Translations under genes and position numbers: made by a program
Assembly (NCBI GenBank): GCA_044220535.1
Contig: JBGAQU010000060.1
Location: 1-19,200, forward strand
Source of the DNA: JBDHTS01 sp044220535
GTDB lineage: Bacteria > Pseudomonadota > Alphaproteobacteria > Micavibrionales > Micavibrionaceae
Length of the DNA: 19,200 nucleotides
Reading direction: 5' to 3'
Part shown: in pieces, positions 13,556 through 19,200 of the stretch
Position numbering within the stretch: position 1 is the stretch's first letter
Layout of the letters: each line of letters opens with the position of its first letter
The notes under the pieces: generated by a model
Told to the model about the DNA's origin: nothing
What the model saw: the letters and a program-made list of their open reading frames with translations, nothing else
The model's database searches: none

Positions 13556-13768
13556 TTAAGCCACCGCTTCGTCGGGCAGGGCGTCTTTTTCCTTGGCGCG
13601 GCGCGTGACGATGCGGCCGTCAAGCGGAACCAGGTCAAGCTGCTGGTTAAAGCCGTCACCGTCCTCATGTATCCAGGCGGCGCCGATGCGCGTCCAGATA
13701 TCTTTCGTTTCGCCATTCGATTGATAGCTTTTAACGTGATAAACGTAGTGCGTGGGTTTGTTGGACAT
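13556..13768 (-). CDS. 70-residue conserved plasmid-type hypothetical protein
   Basis: The product starts MSNKPTHYVYHVKSYQSNGE; AAAGGAAC before this ATG makes it the best start, rather than a much longer frame that would read through the upstream spacer. The core KDIWTRIGAAWIHEDGDGFN followed by LDLVPLDGRIVTRRAKE resembles small accessory proteins often found beside plasmid maintenance genes in alphaproteobacteria, but no function is known to me. It has no membrane segment or signal peptide and could be a small beta-rich fold. A 241-base spacer without recognisable signals separates it from the gene upstream. It ends at a strong terminator. Confidence 0.75.
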   Translation of the reverse strand: MSNKPTHYVYHVKSYQSNGETKDIWTRIGAAWIHEDGDGFNQQLDLVPLDGRIVTRRAKEKDALPDEAVA

Positions 13769-14009
13769 TGTCCGTTCCTTTCTCTTGCTCCAAGGCCTGA
13801 TTGCCTTGTGCAAATTGGGGAACGGGCTGCCCGCCCGCGCTTTGCAAACCGTTTTTTGAATTGCGCGAGGAAGCCGACAGGCGGGGAAGAAACTGATTGC
13901 AAAACGCGGCAAGCCCGTAAATTGCACATAAACAGGCGACAGGCTTGGACAGCAGCAAGAGGGAAGGGGACGGACAGCACAAACCCTGCGCCGCCCGCCC
14001 GTTAAAATA

Positions 14010-14375
14010 TCAGGGAAAACGATGGCGGCTGTTATGACCGTCCGGCATGGAATCCATGTCGCGTTGACGCTCCAGCTGCTTCATCCTGTTCTTGATAGCC
14101 GAAATCAGCGGCGTATGCGGGGCATCTGCCCGCTGCCCGCGTGGGGGCTGGCGAAAGCCGTAAAATCCGGTCAACAGATCGAGGGTGGCCTGCAGGGTTT
14201 CAAGCGAGCTTTCCTCCCAAACTCTCCGCAAGGGTAGGGCGCGGACATGAAGGCCGCATTGCGTGTTTTTCAGGCGACTGGCATTGCGTTTTTCCAGCAG
14301 GTAGGCGGTATCCACCCATTCCACCAGAGTCCGCCAGAAAAGGCGCGCGCGGGACGTTTGATACAGGATAGACAT
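14010..14375 (-). CDS. Hypothetical protein coupled to the methyltransferase gene
   Basis: I do not recognise this 121-residue protein. Its ATG overlaps the methyltransferase stop (TAATG), so the pair is almost certainly co-translated. The product is rich in Arg and Leu (MSILYQTSRARLFWRTLVEW, a LLEKRNASRLKN stretch, and SAIKNRMKQLERQRDM near the end), which suggests a helical, basic, possibly DNA-associated protein. No signal peptide or membrane segment is seen. A longer in-frame reading that starts inside the methyltransferase is rejected because the TAATG arrangement recurs in this block. Confidence 0.62.
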   Translation of the reverse strand: MSILYQTSRARLFWRTLVEWVDTAYLLEKRNASRLKNTQCGLHVRALPLRRVWEESSLETLQATLDLLTGFYGFRQPPRGQRADAPHTPLISAIKNRMKQLERQRDMDSMPDGHNSRHRFP

Positions 14376-15823
14376 TATGCCGCCTCCTTCTGTGTCTGCT
14401 GGCCGAGCCATTGCTTGCCCTTGGCCGCCGTGATATTGAACCGCGCCCATAAATCCTTATCCTTGAACGTCAGGTGAACCGTTCCTTTCATCCAGAATTT
14501 GATGTGGAAGAATTCGCTTTCGGTCTGATTATCGAAGCCCTGCGACACGCCGCGCCCTAAAATCTCAAATTTCCGGCTCATGGCCTTTGCTATCGTCCCG
14601 CACTTCTTGAAATCTTTGCCGGACAAGACGCACAGCACACGGTCTAGATCGTGGTAAATATCGATATTGGAGCCGTGATAGGTGCAGAAATACCGTCCGT
14701 AATCCTTTTCGAATTTACAGCCCCACGGAAAGACGATCTTTTTATTGACCTTATAACTGTCATTGGTTTTCCAGCCTTCCGTGTGGTTCGTATTGCCCTT
14801 GTAATAACGGGTCAACTCGTCAAAGACATTCGCCACGGACTTTTCAAAAAGCTGCCCGCGCTGCAGGAACACGTTTTCGAGCGTTCCCTTGATATTCTCT
14901 TTCGTGAAGGGGATATTGCCGTTGCGCTCAATGTCGCGGACGAATTCTTCGCGCTGTTTTTTATCCAGCCATCTGTGGAATTCCATCTGGTTGAAAACGT
15001 GCATCCACGCATCCCGCCGATGCTTGCGACCAAACTCGGCCTTGGCATCGTTGATATTCTTATAGGCCAGTTCAAGGATTTTATCGTAGTCCTGCCCGAT
15101 ATAAATATCGTTGGCGGAGAGGTACAGGCCGGCCTTGCGGATGTGCTGGAAAGCCATGTGCATATGTTCATTGGCTTTGTCATAGTAATGCTGCATATTC
15201 CCCAAGTTATCCCTGATAGCCAGCATATTGGCATCCCCGCCAATATCATCCTTCACGGATTTTTCCGCCGTGACGTTCGCCCACAGGTCTATGGTGTCGT
15301 CCTGCGACTCTTTTTTCAGATAGACCATGGCGACATTCACGCCGGTTTTGCGTTCGGCCTTGCTGAAAACATCACCCAGGAATTCGACTTCGCCGTGTTT
15401 CTCGATGATAGCGGCCAGACGCTTGCGGGCGGCAGTATGCGGGTTTTTGATGGTTTCTTCGTTCAGAAGGCAGACGATCTCGCCGTTGTGCAGGAAATCC
15501 CACGCCTTCAAAAGATGGTCGTCACCGTTGGAAAAAGGCGGGTTCATAACAATCGCGTCATAATAGCAAACACCGCTGTAATCCAGCCAGTCATGCCCGA
15601 CAACGGGGAATTCCTTGTCCGTCAGCACCGCCACCAGTTCCGGCGCACATTCGATACAGTCCACCTTGTCGCGGGTATAGCGGCCTTTTTTCTCAACAAT
15701 CGCTTCGGCAATGTCGCCTTTCCCCGCGCTCGGCTCAAGGAAATGCCGCGCATCGGGCGAAATTTTTTTCAGCATCTTGTGAATGACAGGTTTCGGGGTA
15801 GGGAAAAATTCAGTTCCAAACAT
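14375..15823 (-). CDS. SAM-dependent DNA methyltransferase with DUF4942 domain
   Basis: The 482-residue product starts MFGTEFFPTP; GGAG six bases upstream supports it over ATGs twelve and 48 bases earlier. Residues 30-37 are EPSAGKGD, the SAM-binding motif I, and 94-97 are NPPF, the catalytic motif of N6-adenine (or N4-cytosine) amino-methyltransferases. The C-terminal half, from about 210, is a DUF4942 domain (NMQHYYDKANEHMHMAFQHI, then HRRDAWMHVFNQMEFHRWLD). No restriction enzyme is next to it, so it is probably an orphan methyltransferase protecting the element from host restriction or marking its DNA; that role is inference. It lies directly downstream of parB, after a short hairpin, and overlaps the following gene. 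Confidence 0.9.
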   Translation of the reverse strand: MFGTEFFPTPKPVIHKMLKKISPDARHFLEPSAGKGDIAEAIVEKKGRYTRDKVDCIECAPELVAVLTDKEFPVVGHDWLDYSGVCYYDAIVMNPPFSNGDDHLLKAWDFLHNGEIVCLLNEETIKNPHTAARKRLAAIIEKHGEVEFLGDVFSKAERKTGVNVAMVYLKKESQDDTIDLWANVTAEKSVKDDIGGDANMLAIRDNLGNMQHYYDKANEHMHMAFQHIRKAGLYLSANDIYIGQDYDKILELAYKNINDAKAEFGRKHRRDAWMHVFNQMEFHRWLDKKQREEFVRDIERNGNIPFTKENIKGTLENVFLQRGQLFEKSVANVFDELTRYYKGNTNHTEGWKTNDSYKVNKKIVFPWGCKFEKDYGRYFCTYHGSNIDIYHDLDRVLCVLSGKDFKKCGTIAKAMSRKFEILGRGVSQGFDNQTESEFFHIKFWMKGTVHLTFKDKDLWARFNITAAKGKQWLGQQTQKEAA

Positions 15824-15864
15824 GGGAATCTCCATTTTTATCTGTGTGAAAAGAGGGAAGGGGA

Positions 15865-15893
15865 GAGCCACCCGCGCTTGCGGCGGGTGGCTC
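15865..15893 (-). terminator. Hairpin after parB
   Basis: GAGCCACCCGC (15865-15875) pairs perfectly with GCGGGTGGCTC (15883-15893), an 11-bp stem with a seven-base loop, seven bases after the parB stop. On the minus strand a pyrimidine-rich tract with TTTTC follows further on, so it is a partial or attenuating terminator before the methyltransferase gene. Confidence 0.6.
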
Positions 15894-15900
15894 GTCCGGC

Positions 15901-17667
15901 TTAGGCGGCTTCGGCGTAGTCTTCGTCCAGTTCGCCTTCTTCATCGAGGGCTTCATCCTCGAAATCCTCGTCCATGTCGTCCGCTTCCGGCTCTTTGCGG
16001 TCGGGGTCGATGGCGGGGAAGTTCATGGCTTCCGGCAACCAGTCATTCGCCTTGAGGTCGGTTTCAGTCGGCTTTTTCGCCTTCTTCGCGCTCTGGAAAA
16101 ACTTGGTCAGGGATTTGACCAGTTCGCCCTTTTTGTATTCGGACGCGCTTGCCAGCTTTGCCGATGCGCCGGACTCGTTCATCAGGGCTTGCAACTGCAC
16201 CTTGTTCCGGCGATTAAGGAAGCCCTCGTCAGGCCGCCAGTAGTCGCGCATATCCACGGCGAGGTCTTTGGCGATTTTGTTGAACAGGCTGTCTTCGTGT
16301 ATGTCCAGCCTGTCCACCATGTCCTGTCCGAATTCGCAAACCTCCAAGAATACAAGGATGGATTCCAGTTGCGCGTCCGTCAGGCTTTGGATGGTGTCAT
16401 AGGCTTCTTCTTCATCGGTATGGAAGAAACCACCAAGCGTTTTCCAGACAGGCTTTTCTTCATCGGCCTGAATTTTTAGGTCAGATAACAGGATTTCCGC
16501 TTGCTGGTTGATAACGGCGAGGGCAGGGGGCATCCCGCCTTCCAGTTCAAAATACCGCAAGCAATCATGGGCTTTGAACCGTGCCAGTTTGTTGGCAACA
16601 GCCAGTTCCTTCGCCTTGCGGGGGTTGCCAAGGATTGCGGCCTGAACCGCAAGGCTCTTGTGCATCCCCATATAGCGGCGGAGAGGGGTCGGGTAAAAAT
16701 CCTTCTCCTTGGCTTTCAAGGCTTTCGCGGTTGATGCTGTGGCCTTGGTTTTGGTCAGGCCTTCATAGATTTCAACATCACCGGAATTCTTGAGAAACAC
16801 GACAACGCCGCCTTTCTCGCCTTCTTCGGCTTCGCCATACTGCCAACGGCTGAAAGAATAGCCCTCCTGCAATTCAGCCCATTCATGGGTTTGAGCGTAT
16901 TCGGCCACTTTTTGCTCTGCCGCCTGTTTTTGCAGTGTTTCAAACTGCTCCACATCGTCAAAGTAGGTGGCGTTTTCCTCGGCCAGCAGGTCTTTGGTGA
17001 AAGTTCCCGTATATTGTTCTTGCGGGAAAATCGCCATGGACAGGCTCGGCAAATCGCCCACAAGCTTGTCCTTGATTTCATCGGGGGCGGTGTAATAGCC
17101 CTCGATAACATCATCCAGCACCTCGTCCTGATCTTCATGCTTACCGATGGTCAGGGCTTCGGCCTGTGACAGCGTGATTTGCTTTTCGGCCAAGGCTTCT
17201 TTCACCTTGTCGCTCAAGTTCAAGAGCGTCAGGCGGCGGCGAATGGTTGCCACGGAAAGCCCTGTCTGCGCAACGATGTTATCCAGTTCCTCGCCGTTCT
17301 TGACCAAGGCGGCAAGCGCGGCGGCTTCTTCCAGAGGGGAGAGGTTTTCGCGTTGGACGTTCTCTACGGTCGCAATCCGCAGGGCTTCATCGTCCGTCAG
17401 ATTTTCCTTGATTTCAACGCGCACCGGAAAACTCTTGTCCAGTTCGCCTTTTTCAATCAGGTGCGAGATAGCGCGGAAACGGCGTTCCCCCGCGATAATG
17501 TTATGTTTTTTCGCTTTGCCCTTCGGCTTCGCCACAACAAGGTTTTGCAACAGGCCATCGGTCTTGATGGACTGCGCCAGTTCTTCAATGGTCGTGTCAT
17601 CGAAGAATTTGCGCGGGTTCAGGATGGAAGGCTGAATTTGCGCGATTGTGAGAGTTTGAACAGTCAT
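15901..17667 (-). CDS. parB: ParB/Spo0J-family DNA-binding protein
   Basis: The 588-residue product starts MTVQTLTIAQIQPS with AAGGAAAC upstream. It has the ParB N-terminal domain: NPRK at 17-20, IIAGERRFRA at 57-66 (CTP-binding GERRxRA) and TVENVQRENLSPLEEA at 100-115. A KorB-type helix-turn-helix follows (VAQTGLSVATIRRRLTLLNL, about 132-151). The remaining 400 residues are far longer than chromosomal ParB and end in a very acidic tail (DMDEDFEDEALDEEGELDED). This long form is common beside methyltransferase and ArdC genes on alphaproteobacterial plasmids. A role as centromere-binding factor or as a plasmid regulator is equally open. parS-like DNA lies at 8284, 7.6 kb away. Confidence 0.92.
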   Translation of the reverse strand: MTVQTLTIAQIQPSILNPRKFFDDTTIEELAQSIKTDGLLQNLVVAKPKGKAKKHNIIAGERRFRAISHLIEKGELDKSFPVRVEIKENLTDDEALRIATVENVQRENLSPLEEAAALAALVKNGEELDNIVAQTGLSVATIRRRLTLLNLSDKVKEALAEKQITLSQAEALTIGKHEDQDEVLDDVIEGYYTAPDEIKDKLVGDLPSLSMAIFPQEQYTGTFTKDLLAEENATYFDDVEQFETLQKQAAEQKVAEYAQTHEWAELQEGYSFSRWQYGEAEEGEKGGVVVFLKNSGDVEIYEGLTKTKATASTAKALKAKEKDFYPTPLRRYMGMHKSLAVQAAILGNPRKAKELAVANKLARFKAHDCLRYFELEGGMPPALAVINQQAEILLSDLKIQADEEKPVWKTLGGFFHTDEEEAYDTIQSLTDAQLESILVFLEVCEFGQDMVDRLDIHEDSLFNKIAKDLAVDMRDYWRPDEGFLNRRNKVQLQALMNESGASAKLASASEYKKGELVKSLTKFFQSAKKAKKPTETDLKANDWLPEAMNFPAIDPDRKEPEADDMDEDFEDEALDEEGELDEDYAEAA

Positions 17668-17716
17668 TTTAAGTTTCCTTTTTGCTAGGTGTGAAATGCG
17701 ACACGACAACCGCGCC

Positions 17717-17848
17717 GCACTTCTTTTCCTATGGGCCGCGCAGCGGCTCCCAGCGAGGGAAGGTTGGGGATACCCCCCGTTCACGCTTCGCGCGAGCCGA
17801 AGGCGAGGGTCTTGAAAAAGGGCCCGAAGGGGGCCAATAGCAGGACAC
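17717..17848 (-). repeat. Structured intergenic module, copy C (upstream of parB)
   Basis: A shorter relative of copies A and B. Reading the minus strand it has GGCCCCCTTCGGGCCC, TCAAGACCCTCG, a short hairpin region with CGCCTTCGGCTCGCGCGAA, then CCAACCTTCCCTCGCT, a GCCGCTGCGCGGC hairpin and TAGGAAAAGAAGTGC about 50 bases before the parB start. The variable middle is largely missing. No gene is visible between 17668 and 18186; the rest of that spacer (17849-17903) shows nothing I can name. Confidence 0.65.
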
Positions 17849-17903
17849 GGGATCAGCGCCCGGCCGCCGGCATTGGTCAGCTGCAGGAACCTACAGAGCT
17901 ACC

Positions 17904-18028
17904 GCGTGAAGGATCGTCACCCGCAGGGCCGAAACCCGCCCTGGCGGGGTTCGGTGGAGCTTGCGCCGCAGCTGCGCGGCGCCTAGCGGAATAGAGCCTG
18001 GTCGCGCCGGCAACGGCGCGGCACGCCC
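17904..18028 (+). repeat. Structured multi-hairpin element, copy 2
   Basis: Same order of parts as the 8348-8446 copy: GCGTGAAGGATCG start, a hairpin of 17929-17940 with 17943-17954 (11 of 12 pairs), then an extra hairpin GCGCCGC/GCGGCGC (17963-17982) absent from copy 1. Next come TAGAGCCTGGTCG and a 7-bp hairpin CGCGCCG-GCAA-CGGCGCG (18003-18020) with a GNRA-type loop, and the end GCACGCCC. Base pairs in the last stem differ from copy 1 on both sides at once. It lies between parB and the AbiE pair. Confidence 0.72.
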
Positions 18029-18106
18029 AGGATCGGGGCAACAAAACAGCGCCGAATCATCTGTTTATAGTTGATAGGCCACATAATCCATGACAACAGA
18101 CTGGTA

Positions 18107-18172
18107 TATAATGTAATTTAGGCATTTTTATAAACATTGAATGTAACAAATACATATGATAGAATGTTACAT
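18107..18172 (+). promoter_or_regulatory. Promoter and inverted-repeat operator of the AbiE pair
   Basis: A TATAAT -10-like hexamer at 18107-18112 lies 75 bases before the antitoxin ATG, though no matching -35 is clear. Downstream, ATGTAACA (18141-18148) and TGTTACAT (18165-18172) form an 8-bp inverted repeat with 16 bases between. AbiEi antitoxins are known to repress their own promoters through inverted repeats, so this is the likely operator. Confidence 0.5.
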
Positions 18173-18186
18173 ATAAGGTGAAGAAA

Positions 18187-18783
18187 ATGACCTCTGTAGC
18201 GCAAAAAATAAAGAACCGGATCAAGGGAAAAGGCCGCGGTTGGGCCTTCACGCCCAAGGATTTCCTCGACCTCGGCCCGCGCAACAACGTGGGCCAGGTT
18301 CTCCACCGCCTGACCGCTCAGGGCTTCATCCGGCAGGTCAGCCGCGGCGTGTACGATTATCCGCGCAAACATTCGTCCATGGGCGATTTCCCGCCGCATG
18401 TCCAAAACGTCGTAGATGCGGTCGCCCGCGCAGCTGGCGACCGCATCTACCCGACAGGGCCGACGGCGGCGAACCGCATGGGCCTGACCACGCAGGTTCC
18501 GGCAAAAACGGCCTTCGTCACGACCGGAAAACCCCGCAAAGTTAAGGTGGGGAACCTGAACGTCGATCTGTATAAAACGACATTGCCAAAAACGCTGACA
18601 CGCCCTCTGGCGTATATGGCGCTGCAGGCGCTCGACAATATAGGGCCTGATTATGTCGATCAGAAGATGATCGACAAAACGGCCAAGCATTTAAAACCTG
18701 CCGATAAGAAAGACATTCACGATAATCTGCGTTATATTCGCAATCCGTGGCTGGTCGATATCGCGCGCCAGATCTCCGTATAG
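18187..18783 (+). CDS. abiEi: AbiEi-type antitoxin (DUF6088 family)
   Basis: The 198-residue product starts MTSVAQKIKNRIKGKGRGWA; AAGGTG sits six bases before this ATG, better than a GTG nine bases upstream. The N-terminal winged helix-turn-helix (FTPKDFLDLGPRNNVGQVLH, RLTAQGFIRQVSRGVYDYPR, about 21-60) is the AbiEi/DUF6088 signature. A C-terminal domain with PTGPTAANRMGLTTQVPAKT follows, as in type IV antitoxins that repress transcription and counter the toxin. The toxin gene starts eight bases after its stop, forming a standard two-gene cassette. It protects against phage or stabilises the element; which of the two applies here is unknown. Confidence 0.86.
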   Translation: MTSVAQKIKNRIKGKGRGWAFTPKDFLDLGPRNNVGQVLHRLTAQGFIRQVSRGVYDYPRKHSSMGDFPPHVQNVVDAVARAAGDRIYPTGPTAANRMGLTTQVPAKTAFVTTGKPRKVKVGNLNVDLYKTTLPKTLTRPLAYMALQALDNIGPDYVDQKMIDKTAKHLKPADKKDIHDNLRYIRNPWLVDIARQISV

Positions 18784-18791
18784 AGGAAAAC

Positions 18792-19200
18792 ATGAAGACC
18801 TTTGACCGTGAAACCCTGTCCCTGCTTGTTGAAAGAACGGTTCAAAAGACCGAAAGGGGACAGGCTATTGTTGAGAAAGATTATTGGGTCGTCTGGCTGC
18901 TCGATCTCCTGTTTTCCGGGCCGTATGCCAATGCGCTGACCTTCAAGGGTGGCACATCACTTTCAAAGGCCCATAAGGTGATCGACAGATTTTCGGAAGA
19001 TGTGGATCTGACCATCGACCGCGGCCTGATTGCGCTCGATCCGGCAAAATCTCTGGAAGAGCCTGACCTTGGCCGCGCGCAGCGCACGAAAAGAAGCAAG
19101 GCCTTTGACGACAAAACGGCTGATTTTATCATGCAGGAATTCGCGCCCTGGCTCGATGCCGAAATTCAAAAACATCTGGCGGGCAGGGCAGGGGACACGG
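18792..19200 (+). CDS. abiEii: AbiEii-type nucleotidyltransferase toxin, partial
   Basis: The first 136 codons are visible before the right edge. The ATG (MKTFDRETLS) follows AGAGGAAAAC. Residues 28-33 EKDYWV, 51-59 FKGGTSLSK and 67-76 FSEDVDLTID are the conserved N-terminal motifs of AbiEii, a DNA-polymerase-beta-type nucleotidyltransferase; GGTSLS and the ED-x-DL acidic pair form the nucleotide and metal site. In characterised members such toxins modify tRNA or other targets and stop growth. It pairs with the antitoxin immediately upstream. The frame is intact as far as it can be read. Confidence 0.88.
   Translation, partial: MKTFDRETLSLLVERTVQKTERGQAIVEKDYWVVWLLDLLFSGPYANALTFKGGTSLSKAHKVIDRFSEDVDLTIDRGLIALDPAKSLEEPDLGRAQRTKRSKAFDDKTADFIMQEFAPWLDAEIQKHLAGRAGDT

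Noticed and set aside
13264..13980. 238-codon minus-strand open frame across module B, the terminator and the 70-residue gene
   Set aside because: It crosses a terminator and nested inverted repeats, and another frame within it has a good ribosome site and conserved protein.
14651..15904. 417-codon plus-strand open frame opposite the methyltransferase
   Set aside because: The opposite strand has clear SAM and NPPF motifs; this frame resembles no known family and is a shadow of it.

Overview
The window looks like a stretch of an alphaproteobacterial chromosome (inference from gene families and moderate GC) in which a small host locus is joined to a mosaic genomic island or integrated-plasmid segment. 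No integrase, replication initiator, relaxase, tRNA, rRNA or CRISPR array is visible.

Region 1 (1-2477, minus strand) is a tight operon ubiT-ubiU-ubiV plus the start of a small exported Cys-rich protein that runs off the left edge. UbiT, UbiU and UbiV make ubiquinone without oxygen. A near-perfect FNR-type box sits centred 41.5 bases upstream of the ubiT start codon, which fits anaerobic control and possibly a leaderless mRNA. UbiU is unusual: the segment that normally holds three of its four iron-sulfur cysteines is missing. A divergent XRE regulator (2604-2966) and a terminator follow.

Region 2 (3133-8184, plus strand) is part of a VirB-type type IV secretion operon: virB2, virB3, virB4, virB5, a VirB7-like lipoprotein, a doubtful small ORF that may be a broken entry-exclusion (EexN-like) gene, and a virB6 that stops early. 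virB8-virB11 and virD4 are absent, so it is probably a remnant or a rearranged half of a larger system.

Region 3 (8185-8457) holds a minus-strand terminator, a 15/16 match to the universal chromosomal parS site, and the first copy of a multi-hairpin element. Its second copy lies at 17904-18028 in the same orientation, so the pair brackets region 4.

Region 4 (8458-17667, all minus strand) is a plasmid-type maintenance block. From its right end it carries a ParB-family protein, a DUF4942 methyltransferase with a coupled small gene, a 70-residue accessory protein, DUF6915 plus a PcfJ-like protein, an ArdC antirestriction gene broken by two one-base deletions, a conserved hypothetical, ParA and a small probable ribbon-helix-helix partner. 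The spaces around parA are packed with TAGCAA-type repeats and perfect inverted repeats, including a 38-bp perfect palindrome, and look like a centromere/operator array. Three transcription units (ardC, DUF6915-PcfJ, parB) are each preceded by a copy of the same structured intergenic module.

Region 5 (18187-19200, plus strand) is an AbiE-type toxin-antitoxin pair: a DUF6088/AbiEi antitoxin preceded by an inverted-repeat operator, and the start of the AbiEii nucleotidyltransferase toxin, cut by the right edge.
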